Source: JBBQVS01 sp964250805 (GTDB lineage: Bacteria; Chloroflexota; Ktedonobacteria; Ktedonobacterales; Ktedonobacteraceae). Taken from it: a stretch of 64,000 nt of DNA. How positions within the stretch are numbered: position 1 is the stretch's first letter; each line of letters opens with the position of its first letter. The translations under genes and the position numbers were made by a program. Below are positions 50,621 through 59,595 of the stretch, piece after piece. The notes beneath the pieces are model-generated. The model searched no databases, was not told the DNA's origin, and was given only the letters and a program-made list of their open reading frames with translations. The stretch covers positions 1-64,000 of the forward strand of contig CAXUHG010000004.1 of the NCBI GenBank assembly GCA_964250805.1, written 5' to 3'.

Positions 50621-51482
50621 GAAACTGTTGGATGAGGTTGTTCACTTCGTCGGGTTGCTCTTGCTGCACCCAGTGACCGCTATCGGCGATACGCCGTACC
50701 TGTATCTTTGGCACCCATTGCTCAAGGTTGTGGGTCAGGGCGATATCGAGGGCCACGTCTTGCTCACCCCATATCAAGAGCGTTGGAGCTTGAATAACCG
50801 TCTGCTTGCTACTCCTCGTCGAACCAAAGTTGCCCCTACGAAAGACCTCACGATAGTAGTTCAGAGCGGCGGTTAATGCCCCTGGCTTGCTCATTGTTGC
50901 TTGATAGAGTAGCAAAAGGTCGGGTGGAAACTCCGCTTTCTGCACGGCACTCTGATAGATGGCGCGTCCTATCGCTTGTGCGTGGTTGGCACCGAGCAGA
51001 ACTTCGGGCAACCAGGGAATTTGGAAGAAGAAAATATACCAGCTTTTCCTGAGTTGCTTGAAGGTACGAAGTTCGCGTTGCAACGCCCACGGATGCGGCG
51101 CGTTCAACACAATCAGGCGTTGCGTCATCTCTGGATACCTCATCGCAAAAGTCCATGCAAGGGCACCGCCCCAGTCGTGTCCAACGATAATCGCCTTCTC
51201 ATATCCAAGCCCTTTAATCAAGCCTTCGATATCACGTAACAGATTGGGCACGTCGTACCCTGTACGCGGCTTATCGGTCTCATTATAGCCGCGTAGGTCG
51301 GGCGCAACAACGGTATAGCCCTGCTCCGCCAGAAAGAGAATCTGGTGCCGCCACGAATACCAGAACTCAGGGAAGCCGTGTAGCATCACGACTAAGGGAC
51401 CTTCACCTTGAATGACATAATGCATGCGTATGCCATTGGTGATGATGTTACGATGCTGCCATGTCTCCGTTGTTGTTGCCAT
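50616..51482 (-). CDS. Alpha/beta hydrolase, epoxide hydrolase-like
   Basis: 288 residues. HGFPEFWYSWRHQI (oxyanion HGxP), nucleophile Asp in VGHDWGGALAW, acid in WGEQDVALD and His in ADSGHWVQQEQP form the triad of soluble epoxide hydrolases and haloalkane-dehalogenase relatives. The cap domain (about 130-220) has the tyrosines expected for epoxide opening. The Asp nucleophile excludes ordinary esterases. Physiological substrate unknown. Confidence 0.88.
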   Translation of the reverse strand: MATTTETWQHRNIITNGIRMHYVIQGEGPLVVMLHGFPEFWYSWRHQILFLAEQGYTVVAPDLRGYNETDKPRTGYDVPNLLRDIEGLIKGLGYEKAIIVGHDWGGALAWTFAMRYPEMTQRLIVLNAPHPWALQRELRTFKQLRKSWYIFFFQIPWLPEVLLGANHAQAIGRAIYQSAVQKAEFPPDLLLLYQATMSKPGALTAALNYYREVFRRGNFGSTRSSKQTVIQAPTLLIWGEQDVALDIALTHNLEQWVPKIQVRRIADSGHWVQQEQPDEVNNLIQQFL

Positions 51483-51496
51483 TACAAAAACTCCTC

Positions 51497-51556
51497 TTTT
51501 CCTAAAGAGAGATTGGGAACGGCACTCGTGCCGTTCCCAATCTCTCTTTAGGAAAA
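51497..51556. terminator. 29-bp hairpin terminator of the sdh operon
   Basis: Arms 51497-51525 and 51528-51556 are exactly complementary with a 2-base centre. It begins directly after the sdhB stop (51557-51559) on the minus strand. Confidence 0.9.
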
Positions 51557-52264
51557 CTATCCGTTTACAGCATCATCATACACGATGGCGCGTTTCACCT
51601 GCTCGATGAGATCGGTGACGGGAATACCACGCGGACATGCGTCGGCACAGTTGAAGATAGTACGGCAACGCCATACACCATCACGTTGTCCCAGAATGCC
51701 GAGACGCTCCTCGCCACCTTGATCGCGGCTATCGAAGATGAAGCGGTGCGCGTTGACAATCGAGGCTGGCCCAACCCAATCGGGATTGCCCCATACAGAC
51801 GGACACGATCCGGTGCAGGCACCGCATAGGATACACTTGGTACCCTCGTCGAAGCGAGCGCGTTCCTCGGCACTTTGCAGTCGCTCCGTCCCCGGCTCGT
51901 TATCATATGTAATCAGATACGGCTTGATTGACTTGTACTTGTCGAAGAATGGATCCATGTCTACCACGAGGTCACGAATAACTGAGAAGCCCAGCATTGG
52001 CTCAATCGTCACCTTGTTGCCAACATCGCGCATCAACACCTTACAGGCGAGACGGTTGCGCCCATTGATACGCATGGCATCGGAGCCGCATACGCCGTGA
52101 GCGCATGAGCGACGGTAGGTTAACGTGCCGTCCATATTCCATTTGACGGTGTTCAGTGCATCCAACAAACGATCAATCGGGTCTGCCTCAACGCGATACT
52201 CCGCCCAATATGGCTTACTGTCCCGTTCGGGGTCATAGCGTTTGATACGCATCAGTACGTTCAT
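51557..52264 (-). CDS. sdhB: Succinate dehydrogenase iron-sulfur subunit
   Basis: 235 residues. Carries electrons from the flavin to quinone in complex II. [2Fe-2S] domain RRSCAHGVCGSDAMRINGRNRLAC, with Asp at the third ligand as in E. coli; [4Fe-4S] CILCGACTGSC; [3Fe-4S] region CRTIFNCADACPRGI. The ATG at 52264 is used, since AGGAG lies about 11 bases upstream and the conserved start begins there. Last gene of sdhCDAB, 16 bases after sdhA. Confidence 0.95.
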   Translation of the reverse strand: MNVLMRIKRYDPERDSKPYWAEYRVEADPIDRLLDALNTVKWNMDGTLTYRRSCAHGVCGSDAMRINGRNRLACKVLMRDVGNKVTIEPMLGFSVIRDLVVDMDPFFDKYKSIKPYLITYDNEPGTERLQSAEERARFDEGTKCILCGACTGSCPSVWGNPDWVGPASIVNAHRFIFDSRDQGGEERLGILGQRDGVWRCRTIFNCADACPRGIPVTDLIEQVKRAIVYDDAVNG

Positions 52265-52280
52265 GTTAATATATTCTCCT

Positions 52281-54017
52281 CTAGTATTTGCGCTCTTTGG
52301 GCTTGAATATCGGGTCATCGACCAGAATCACGTCTTTGTAGTCCAGGCGAACATCGTGTACAGTCTCACCCTTGTAGGCAAGCGTATGTTTGAGCCAGTT
52401 CACATCGTCGCGCTTCAGATAATCGAGACGGAAATGTGCGCCGCGACTCTCGGTACGCGCCAACGCCCCATGCGTTGTGGCTTCGGCGCAATCGAGCAGG
52501 AAGCCAAGTTCAATTGTTTCGACGAGTTCTGTGTTGAAACGCTTGCCCTTATCCTGAATCTGCACCTTGCTGTACGCATCTTGTAGACCATCGAGTGTGT
52601 CCAGAGCATGACGTAGACCTCGGTCGGTGCGCTCAACCATCACTCTTTCGTCCATCTCGTTCTGCATCTCGCTACGAATGCGTGCGGCAGACTCACCGCC
52701 CGTCGAGCTATAGAGACGATCAACAAGTTCACGCGAGTAGGCTTCTGGGTCGGGCGGCAAAGGTGCGTGATCGTTCTCTTTAATGAACTGTGCCATGTGT
52801 TTGCCCGCGCGTCGCCCGAACACAATCAGGTCCACCAGCGAATTCGTGCCAAGTCGGTTCGCGCCATGCACCGAGACACATGCGACCTCACCTGCGGCGT
52901 AGAAGCCAGGTGAAACCGTCCACTGGGGATCGAGAACAACGCGTGCATCGGTATCGGTTGGAATGCCACCCATCGCGTAGTGTGCTGTGGGTTGAATCGG
53001 CACTGGTTCCGTGATTGGCTCGACGCCGAGATAGTTACGCGCAAAATCGGTGATATCTGGCAACTTCTCAGCAATTTTTTGTGCGCCGAGGTGTCGCACG
53101 TCGAGGAAGACGTAATCTTTGCCATCAACGCCGTTGCCGTCTTTGATCTCTTGCACGATACTGCGCGATACAATGTCGCGTGGTGCGAGGTCCTTCAGTG
53201 TCGGCATGTAGCGTTCCATGAAGTACTCACCCTTGCCATTGAGCAGCTTTCCGCCTTCGCCACGCGCCGCCTCACTTAGCAGGACGCCCACTTTATAGAT
53301 GCCCGTCGGGTGGAATTGATACATCTCCATATCCTGCAGAGGAATACCACGTCGATACGCGACCGACATACCATCGCCCATACACGCGAAGGCGTTACTG
53401 GTGACGCGCCATGCACGTCCATAACCACCCGTTGCAAACAAAACTGCTTTGGCATGGAAGGTGTGTATCTCGCCTGTACGAATCTCTAGCGCAACTACGC
53501 CACACGCCTGCCCATCGTTCATTAACAGGTCGAGCATGAGATATTCGTTAAAGAAGCGTACCTGATTCTTGATTGCGCTCTGATACATCGTCTGAAGAAT
53601 CATGTGGCCTGTACGGTCGGCAGCGTAGCAGGAACGGCGCACTGGTCCCTCACCGTAGTTACGCGTGTGCCCACCGAAACGGCGCTGGTCGATGCGACCA
53701 TCAGCGGTACGGTTGAAGGGCAAACCGCGATGCTCAAGCTCGTATACAGCGTCGATAGCCTCGCGTGCGAGAATTTCCGCCGCTGGCTGGTCTACCAGAT
53801 AGTCGCCGCCCTTCACAGTATCGTACATGTGCCACTGCCAGTGGTCTTCTTCCTGATTGCCAAGTGCAGCGGCAACACCGCCCTGTGCAGCTCCAGTATG
53901 TGAGCGCGTGGGGTAGACCTTTGTCAGAACCGCAACGCTGGCGTTGGGTAGCTGCATCGCTGCCATCAAACCAGCACCGCCGGAGCCAACGATAATCACA
54001 TCAAACTTATGGTACAT
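52281..54017 (-). CDS. sdhA: Succinate dehydrogenase flavoprotein subunit
   Basis: 578 residues. Oxidises succinate to fumarate with covalent FAD. FDVIIVGSGGAGLMAAMQL, FAD-linking His in TRSHTGAAQGGV, YQFHPTGIY, SEAARGEGG, TAHYAMGGIPTD, GANRLGTNSL and the C-terminal KPKERKY are all standard. The ATG at 54017 follows AAGGA by 8 bases; 15 upstream codons run into a palindrome and are not coding. Confidence 0.96.
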   Translation of the reverse strand: MYHKFDVIIVGSGGAGLMAAMQLPNASVAVLTKVYPTRSHTGAAQGGVAAALGNQEEDHWQWHMYDTVKGGDYLVDQPAAEILAREAIDAVYELEHRGLPFNRTADGRIDQRRFGGHTRNYGEGPVRRSCYAADRTGHMILQTMYQSAIKNQVRFFNEYLMLDLLMNDGQACGVVALEIRTGEIHTFHAKAVLFATGGYGRAWRVTSNAFACMGDGMSVAYRRGIPLQDMEMYQFHPTGIYKVGVLLSEAARGEGGKLLNGKGEYFMERYMPTLKDLAPRDIVSRSIVQEIKDGNGVDGKDYVFLDVRHLGAQKIAEKLPDITDFARNYLGVEPITEPVPIQPTAHYAMGGIPTDTDARVVLDPQWTVSPGFYAAGEVACVSVHGANRLGTNSLVDLIVFGRRAGKHMAQFIKENDHAPLPPDPEAYSRELVDRLYSSTGGESAARIRSEMQNEMDERVMVERTDRGLRHALDTLDGLQDAYSKVQIQDKGKRFNTELVETIELGFLLDCAEATTHGALARTESRGAHFRLDYLKRDDVNWLKHTLAYKGETVHDVRLDYKDVILVDDPIFKPKERKY

Positions 54018-54032
54018 AGTAAAATCCTTACT

Positions 54033-54121
54033 AGGGCACCCGCAAGGGGATGCCCCTCCCATATGACATTACGTCATAGGCTTACTCGTGTATGGGAGGG
54101 GCATCCCCTTGCGGGTGCCCT
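54033..54121. repeat. 31-bp-arm palindrome inside the sdh operon
   Basis: Arms 54033-54063 and 54091-54121 (AGGGCACCCGCAAGGGGATG...) match perfectly. The 27-base interior has its own hairpin (ATGAC/GTCAT). It sits between sdhD and sdhA, only 15 bases before the sdhA start, where it should influence read-through or sdhA translation. Confidence 0.85.
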
Positions 54122-54137
54122 GTTGCCCATCTTGTGT

Positions 54138-54551
54138 TTACCTTGGAGTACATGCAGGGCCGAGTGCGCCAGTGTGCTGGAAGGTAATGAGTGTAATGGT
54201 ACCTAACATAAAAAAGACAAGCAATAAGACCGCCGAAGTGGACAGCAACGCAAGGCGCGGGCCGCGTGCGCGTACATAGTCGTCGATTACGACGCGCAAC
54301 CCATTCATGCCGTGAGTGAGGCCAAGTGTGAGCAGGAGCCAGTCGAAGAGTCGCCACAGCGGATTATCGTAACGCATTGCCACAAACTGATAGGTTGTAC
54401 AATGCACATCGTTGGTCACATGCATAATGAACAGGTGGATGATTACGAGAAAGATTAGTACCACGCCAGAAACACGGAAGTAGTACCAGGAAAAGGTCTC
54501 GAAGCCGCCGCTTGTCGGGCGTGGACCGCGACCGGTCGATACACGTAACAT
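54138..54551 (-). CDS. sdhD: Succinate dehydrogenase membrane anchor subunit
   Basis: 137 residues, three helices. TFSWYYFRVSGVVLIFLVIIHLFIMH has a haem-type His; LTLGLTHGMNGLRVVIDDYV is the conserved third-helix motif of SdhD/SdhC-type anchors. GAGGAG lies 10 bases upstream. Separated from sdhC by 38 bases. Confidence 0.92.
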   Translation of the reverse strand: MLRVSTGRGPRPTSGGFETFSWYYFRVSGVVLIFLVIIHLFIMHVTNDVHCTTYQFVAMRYDNPLWRLFDWLLLTLGLTHGMNGLRVVIDDYVRARGPRLALLSTSAVLLLVFFMLGTITLITFQHTGALGPACTPR

Positions 54552-54589
54552 AAATACAATCTCCTCTTATTACAATTTCAACGTTCTCA

Positions 54590-54979
54590 TCAATGTCCAG
54601 AAACGCTACTCGTAGGTACATGTGTAAACCAGTAGAGGCCGGGGACAATCACAAAGTAGGACATTGGCAAGAACACAAGAATCGTGAGCGCGAGAACACC
54701 TATGAACATCGCACGCTGATAGCGTGCGCCCTTACGCCAGAAGTCAATGAACATGATACGTACACCGTTGAAGGCATGGAACAGCACCGCTCCAATCAAT
54801 GCCAGCGAGAGCAAACGAACAATGAACTGATCGAAAAACGCAATACCATCATCGTAGACCAGTGGCCCGAAGCCGAGCAACGACACATCGACGATATGGA
54901 TAAATAAGAACAAGAGAATGCCGAGTCCTGTCACGCGGTGCAGTAGCCAGGACCACATGCCGGATTGACCTTTGTACAT
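54590..54979 (-). CDS. sdhC: Succinate dehydrogenase cytochrome b556 subunit
   Basis: 129 residues, three helices. SGMWSWLLHRVTGLGILLFLFIHIVDVSL contains the SdhC signature HRxTG...H, with quinone-site Ser/Arg and haem His; ALIGAVLFHAFNGVRIMFID follows. The ATG at 54979 is preceded by GAGGAAAAG; 35 more open codons upstream are not like SdhC. First gene of sdhCDAB. Confidence 0.93.
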   Translation of the reverse strand: MYKGQSGMWSWLLHRVTGLGILLFLFIHIVDVSLLGFGPLVYDDGIAFFDQFIVRLLSLALIGAVLFHAFNGVRIMFIDFWRKGARYQRAMFIGVLALTILVFLPMSYFVIVPGLYWFTHVPTSSVSGH

Positions 54980-55124
54980 CTTTTCCTCAATTCTGGAGGT
55001 AGGAGAGAGATGGGGTAGAAGATGGGCAAGAAAATAGCACGGCACCCCATCGTGCCTTCCTAGCCAAGTTACTTGATATTGCATATTTATTATACGTCAA
55101 GGTGTACAGTGGCGCAAAGGGGGA

Positions 55125-55188
55125 ATGTATTGACGAAAAATATTTACAGCGCGCGACAGCGAACTGTAAATATTTTTCGTCAATACAT
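55125..55188. other. 25-bp hairpin in the sdhC upstream region
   Basis: Perfect arms 55125-55149 and 55164-55188, 14-base GC-rich loop. It lies upstream of the putative sdhC -10, between divergent transcription units, so it is not a terminator of a recognised gene. Confidence 0.75.
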
Positions 55189-55218
55189 AAAACGCTCAAA
55201 AACACTTGCCAAAAACAC

Positions 55219-55247
55219 TTGAAATTTGCGCGAAAATAGTGTACACT
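55219..55247 (+). promoter_or_regulatory. Candidate promoter of a small RNA
   Basis: TTGAAA (55219-55224), 17-base spacer, TACACT (55242-55247). The predicted start is near 55254, just before the structured region. Confidence 0.6.
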
Positions 55248-55253
55248 TTATGA

Positions 55254-55382
55254 GTAATAAATTTTCCAGAGAAAATATCTCGACGCCAAAAGCGTCGTTT
55301 TAGAGTGGGTTGTGTTTCGCCCTTGCATAGGCAGACCGTCGAGGTATGTGCAAGGGTGTGTAGGCATAACCCACTCTTTTTT
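55254..55382 (+). ncRNA. Candidate structured small RNA or 5' leader
   Basis: About 130 bases. Hairpin 1: CGACGC-CAAAA-GCGTCG (55281-55297), followed by TTTT. Hairpin 2: AGAGTGGGTT (55303-55312) pairs with AACCCACTCT (55368-55377), and inside it CCCTTGCA (55320-55327) pairs with TGCAAGGG (55348-55355), leaving internal loops and a 20-base apical loop. A T6 run (55377-55382) ends it. It therefore has a promoter, folded body and terminator. Either a free RNA or a leader controlling the lipoprotein gene 78 bases on. I do not recognise a known riboswitch class. Confidence 0.5.
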
Positions 55383-55460
55383 GTTGTCTCTCATATATGC
55401 TATACTGCAAATAAAGAATTAGAACAAATAACCCTTTGGTATCTCTATAAGGAGCCTTCC

Positions 55461-56657
55461 ATGATTCTCTCTCGTTTGAGGAATCCAATACTTGTACCTG
55501 CCCTTCTGCTTACTGCATTGCTATTGTTAGCAAGCTGTGGTGGTAGCAGTACACCTTCAGTACAGACAAAGCCAACACCGACCCCTTCACCAACGCCAAC
55601 GTTAGGGCAAGGGCAACAGATATTGAACACAATGGCGAACAAGCTGAATACGGCTAAGACGCTACATGGGATCTTCGATCTGACCATTTCAGGACAAACT
55701 GTGAGCGGAGATGCAAATACTGAGGTGTGGAATGCGACACCAAATAAAAACCGGACTGTTGTGCTACAATCCTCGATAACGCAACTGACAACGGGAACCG
55801 TCAATGTCACCGACGGTAAGCAGCAGTGGCAATACGACCCCGCGCAAAAAGTGGTCTATACTGGCCCAGTCGTTGCTACTACAGGGACGCCAACTGGTGG
55901 ACAGGGCGGCGTGGGGAGTAGTGGTACACAAGGCAACCAGAGCCTCTTTCTGCTCAACCTTGTGCAAAGCGTCTTTACGCAAAGCGATGGTACGCTGAAA
56001 TCCTCAAATGCTACCGTCAATGGACACAGTGCCTACGATATCCACGTTGTGCCTTCAACGAGCGGTACTAGTACGGGAACGCCAGCAAGCTTTAGCTATA
56101 CAGGCGAAGTCTACATCGACAAAACGACGCAACAACCCGTGCAGGTCAACCTGGACATTCAAGGCGTGGGCAACGTTGTACTGAACATACCTACACTCGA
56201 ACTGAGTCAGTCCATTCCTGCCAGCACCTTTACCTTTGTCGTTCCGCAAGGCGTCAAGGTGCTACCATTCTCGCAACTTAGCGCAACGCCCAGTTCTGGT
56301 AGTGGCACGCTCACGCTCGTACAGGCGCAACAACAGGCGGGCTACCATCTCCTGAGCATTCCAGCAAGCCAGAGCGAGTACACGCTCAACGGCGTCAACG
56401 CCCTCGGTGCCCCCGGCAACCAGATATACACCCTCAATTACATGAAGGGTAATACCACTATCACGATTGCCGAGGGTAAACCACTCGCTAATCTTCCTGG
56501 CTCCGGTCAGTCAATCAGCATTCGTGGCACCACCGCGACTGTTTCGACTACTGCTGGTAACACCACGCTGGTCTGGACAGAAAAGGGCGTTGGTATTCGT
56601 ATTACGTCAAGTCTGAGCAGTGATCAGGTTGAGAGCATTGCGAAGAGTCTAGCGTAA
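55461..56657 (+). CDS. LppX/LprAFG-like lipoprotein
   Basis: 398 residues. Lipobox LLLLASC, then a Thr/Pro linker (KPTPTPSPTPTLG). The domain of about 200 residues (MANKLNTAKTLHGIFDLTISGQ, WQYDPAQKVVYTGPV, AYDIHVVPSTSG, SYTGEVYIDKTTQQPVQVNL) has the half-barrel LolA/LppX-like character, which binds lipids in mycobacterial relatives. A second C-terminal domain (LSIPASQSEYTLNGVNALG, DQVESIAKSL) resembles a DUF4367-type fold. AAGGAG lies 6 bases before the ATG at 55461. The C-terminal codons touch the 41-bp hairpin. Confidence 0.75.
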   Translation: MILSRLRNPILVPALLLTALLLLASCGGSSTPSVQTKPTPTPSPTPTLGQGQQILNTMANKLNTAKTLHGIFDLTISGQTVSGDANTEVWNATPNKNRTVVLQSSITQLTTGTVNVTDGKQQWQYDPAQKVVYTGPVVATTGTPTGGQGGVGSSGTQGNQSLFLLNLVQSVFTQSDGTLKSSNATVNGHSAYDIHVVPSTSGTSTGTPASFSYTGEVYIDKTTQQPVQVNLDIQGVGNVVLNIPTLELSQSIPASTFTFVVPQGVKVLPFSQLSATPSSGSGTLTLVQAQQQAGYHLLSIPASQSEYTLNGVNALGAPGNQIYTLNYMKGNTTITIAEGKPLANLPGSGQSISIRGTTATVSTTAGNTTLVWTEKGVGIRITSSLSSDQVESIAKSLA

Positions 56658-56737
56658 CGCATTAGGAAAGAAAACATGAATGGAGATAGCAAGCGTGCTT
56701 GCTATCTCCATTCATGTTTTCTTTCCTAATGCGTTAC
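56654..56737. terminator. 41-bp-stem palindrome containing both stop codons
   Basis: Arms 56654-56694 and 56697-56737 are perfectly complementary with a 2-base centre, the longest stem in the window. The lipoprotein TAA (56655-56657) is in the left arm and the gcvPB TAG (56726-56728) in the right. The two genes read the arm in different frames. Confidence 0.93.
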
Positions 56738-58213
56738 TTCTTGCCCCTCAATCCATCTCAAATTGGGTTTACGAGCGGCTAATGCTTGGTCAAGTCGCCC
56801 AACGACAGTGGTGTGTGGTGCTGTGCGGACGATTTCGGGGTTTGTACGCGTCTCCTCGGCGATCTGGTGCATGACGCTGACGAAGTTATCGAGCGTTTCG
56901 CGTGTCTCCGTCTCGGTTGGCTCGATCATTAGAGCCTCGTGGACGATCAACGGGAAGTACACCGTTGGCGCATACATGCCGAAGTCGAGTAAGCGTTTGG
57001 CGATGTCGAGGGCGGTCACGTTGTGTTCGTCCTTCTGTCGCTGTGCCGTCACCACAAATTCATGCTGACATGTCTGAGGATAGGCCACATCGTAGTCTGC
57101 CGCTAACTCATGTTTAAGATAGTTGGCGTTGAGAATGGCACTCTCGGAGACATGCTTGAGACCGTCGGGACCATTGCTACGCATGTAGGTGTAGGCACGT
57201 ACCAGAACACCAAAGTTGCCCAGGTTAGCACGCACCTTACCAATGGATTGTGGACCCATATCTTGCCAGAAGTACGTTCCATCCTCATTTTTTGCGGGCA
57301 TTGGTCCTGGCAAGAATGGTACGAGATGAGCATTTACACCAATCGGACCCGCACCAGGACCACCACCACCATGTGGCGTACTACACGTCTTGTGCAGGTT
57401 GAAATGTACAACGTCGAAGCCCATGTCGCCCGGACGCGTGATGCCAAGTACAGCATTAGCGTTCGCACCATCGTAGTACAACTGTCCTCCAACCTCGTGT
57501 ACCATTTGCGCGATCTCGGCGATGTTGGCATCGAACAGGCCGAGCGTGTTAGGATTGGTCATCATAATCGCGGCTATATTCGCACCATTTGACTCTAGCA
57601 ACATCTTTAGATGCTCCATGTCGATGCCGCCCGTTTGCGCGTCGCTCTTGACCTCAACTGCCTTATAGTCGGCAAGGGTTGCGCTCGCGGGATTGGTACC
57701 ATGCGCGTTATCGGGAATTAAGACAAGGTTACGGTGCCCCTCACCCTTACTTTGATGATGAGCTTTGATGAGCATAAGACCTGTCAATTCGCCATGCGCT
57801 CCTGCCGATGGTTGCAGCGTTACACGCGTCATACCCGATATTTCCGCCAGATATTGCTCTAACTCGTACATGAGTTGAATTGCACCCTGCACTGTGCTTT
57901 CAGGTTGCAAGGGATGAATATGCGCGAAACCAGGGAGAGCTGCCATATCCTCATTCAACTTGGGATTGTACTTCATCGTGCAGGAGCCAAGCGGGTAGAA
58001 GCCTGTATCAACGCTGAAATTGCGCTGTGACAGGTGCGTATAATGGCGCACCACCTCGATTTCGCTTACCTCTGGCAACGGCGCGGGTGTCTCACGTAAC
58101 AGACTAGAGGGAATCATTTCGTCTAGCGACTCTGTAGGGACATCCATTGCTGGTAGTGTCGCGGCACGGCGTCCCGTTGCCCCTTTTTCAAAAATCAAGC
58201 TCTCTACGCTCAT
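56726..58213 (-). CDS. gcvPB: Glycine dehydrogenase (decarboxylating) subunit 2
   Basis: 495 residues. PLP-carrying half of the split P-protein of the glycine cleavage system. The PLP lysine is K275 in HFNLHKTCSTPHGGGGPG, and NPKLNED, LQPSAGAHGEL, PDNAHGTNPASA and NPNTLGLFD are standard. Overlaps gcvPA by 4 bases (58210-58213). gcvT and gcvH are not in the window. The last four residues (E-V-T-H) and stop fall in the palindrome. Confidence 0.95.
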   Translation of the reverse strand: MSVESLIFEKGATGRRAATLPAMDVPTESLDEMIPSSLLRETPAPLPEVSEIEVVRHYTHLSQRNFSVDTGFYPLGSCTMKYNPKLNEDMAALPGFAHIHPLQPESTVQGAIQLMYELEQYLAEISGMTRVTLQPSAGAHGELTGLMLIKAHHQSKGEGHRNLVLIPDNAHGTNPASATLADYKAVEVKSDAQTGGIDMEHLKMLLESNGANIAAIMMTNPNTLGLFDANIAEIAQMVHEVGGQLYYDGANANAVLGITRPGDMGFDVVHFNLHKTCSTPHGGGGPGAGPIGVNAHLVPFLPGPMPAKNEDGTYFWQDMGPQSIGKVRANLGNFGVLVRAYTYMRSNGPDGLKHVSESAILNANYLKHELAADYDVAYPQTCQHEFVVTAQRQKDEHNVTALDIAKRLLDFGMYAPTVYFPLIVHEALMIEPTETETRETLDNFVSVMHQIAEETRTNPEIVRTAPHTTVVGRLDQALAARKPNLRWIEGQEVTH

Positions 58214-59595
58214 ACGTGTACCCTCTCAACTTCCTTAGGTGTAGACACAGCAACCTCTTGTAGCACAGCGACCAGCGCGTCGATATCTTCTCTTGTGCGC
58301 GTCTCTGTGACACAGAACAACATATAGTTCTCCATATTGTCATAATCTGCACTCAACGAATAACCGCCGATGATACCAGCTTGCTCGAAATGTTGTTGTA
58401 GTTGGATTGCGCTAACAGGTAGCTTCACCACAAATTCGTCATAAAATGGACTCGTGAAGGCGGCTTCAAATCCTGGTAGAGCGGTAATCTGGCGGAATGC
58501 GTAGTGTGCTTTTTGCAGACATAGCTCGCCTAACTCGCGGAAGCCCTGCTTGCCGAGGGCAGCCATATAGATGGTCGCGCCCACAGCCAACAACGATTGA
58601 TTGGTGCAGATATTCGAGGTAGCGCGTTCGCGGCGAATGTGTTGCTCGCGCGTCTGCAACGTTAGCACATAGCCCGTCTGTTTCTTCTCGCCCTCTTCGA
58701 CGGTCTGCCCCACGAGTCGCCCAGGCAATAAGCGCATAAATTTCTGTTTTGCCGCCATAAAGCCGAGGGCAGGGGCACCATAGCTCATCGTATTGCCAAA
58801 GCTCATTAGTTCGCCAACGGCGATATCGGCACCATATTCGCCTGGTGCCGCAAGAATGCCAAGCGAAGCAGGTTCAGTGATGGTTGTCACGAACAATGCC
58901 TTGCCTTTGTGCGCGATACGTTCGATAGCGCGAACATCCTCAACACAACCAAAGAAGTTCGGTTGCTGCACAATCACGGCGGCAGTCGTTGCACTTACAG
59001 CCGCATCGAGAGCAGCGATTGGTGTCACGCCGTTTTGTGTCGGCACCTCTTTAATCTGGAAACCACGCGCGAAGGCATACGTATGTAGTACACGGCGGTA
59101 CTGCGGATCAACGCCCTCCGAAATCACAACCTCGCCGCGTCCACCAGGACCAAGTGCCATCAAGACCGCCTCGACTAGTGCCGTCGAGCCATCATAGAGC
59201 GAGGCATTGGCGATGTCGAGACCAGTGATTTGACACACCATCGTCTGAAATTCGTAGATCGCTTGCAACATGCCCTGACTGACCTCCGCTTGATAGGGAG
59301 TGTAGGAGGTTACAAACTCTGAGCGACGTTGCAGGTGTGGCACCACGCTCGGAATAGCATGATCGTAGGTACCTGCGCCAAGAAACGAGATAGTTGTATC
59401 AATATCTTTATTTTTCGCCGCCATTCGTGTGAGCAAGCGTTTAAGGTCAGGTTCCGCCATTGCCTGTGGTAGATCGAGTGGACGCTCCAGCCGCACATGC
59501 TCTGGCACCGTCGTCAGCAGGTCTTCCATGCTAGAGAGGCCGAGCCGCTCTAGCATAGCCTGCTGCTCTTCGGACGTATTCGGTACATAATGCAT
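58210..59595 (-). CDS. gcvPA: Glycine dehydrogenase (decarboxylating) subunit 1
   Basis: 461 residues. N-terminal half of the split P-protein: MHYVPNTSEEQQAMLERLG, FLGAGTYDHAIPSVVPHLQRRSEFVTSYTPYQAEVSQG, YDGSTALVEA, QQPNFFGCVED, GRLVGQTVE and ATSNICTNQSLLA. The ATG at 59595 follows GGGGAG by about 9 bases and begins exactly at the conserved HYVP block; 25 earlier codons are open only. Confidence 0.95.
   Translation of the reverse strand: MHYVPNTSEEQQAMLERLGLSSMEDLLTTVPEHVRLERPLDLPQAMAEPDLKRLLTRMAAKNKDIDTTISFLGAGTYDHAIPSVVPHLQRRSEFVTSYTPYQAEVSQGMLQAIYEFQTMVCQITGLDIANASLYDGSTALVEAVLMALGPGGRGEVVISEGVDPQYRRVLHTYAFARGFQIKEVPTQNGVTPIAALDAAVSATTAAVIVQQPNFFGCVEDVRAIERIAHKGKALFVTTITEPASLGILAAPGEYGADIAVGELMSFGNTMSYGAPALGFMAAKQKFMRLLPGRLVGQTVEEGEKKQTGYVLTLQTREQHIRRERATSNICTNQSLLAVGATIYMAALGKQGFRELGELCLQKAHYAFRQITALPGFEAAFTSPFYDEFVVKLPVSAIQLQQHFEQAGIIGGYSLSADYDNMENYMLFCVTETRTREDIDALVAVLQEVAVSTPKEVERVHV

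Larger units (their letters stand above)
54980..55460. other. Divergent region: sdh promoter, hairpin and small RNA candidate
   Basis: 480 bases without a protein gene. It holds a TATAAT (-10 like) for sdhC on the minus strand at 55089-55094, a 25-bp hairpin (arms 55125-55149 and 55164-55188), the candidate RNA promoter and RNA at 55219-55382, and the lipoprotein ribosome site. Each is listed or described separately. Confidence 0.65.

Noticed and set aside
55254..55382. 6S RNA or a known riboswitch
   Set aside because: The fold has a small first hairpin and a two-tier second stem, without the single long bulged helix of 6S RNA or any aptamer core that I know.
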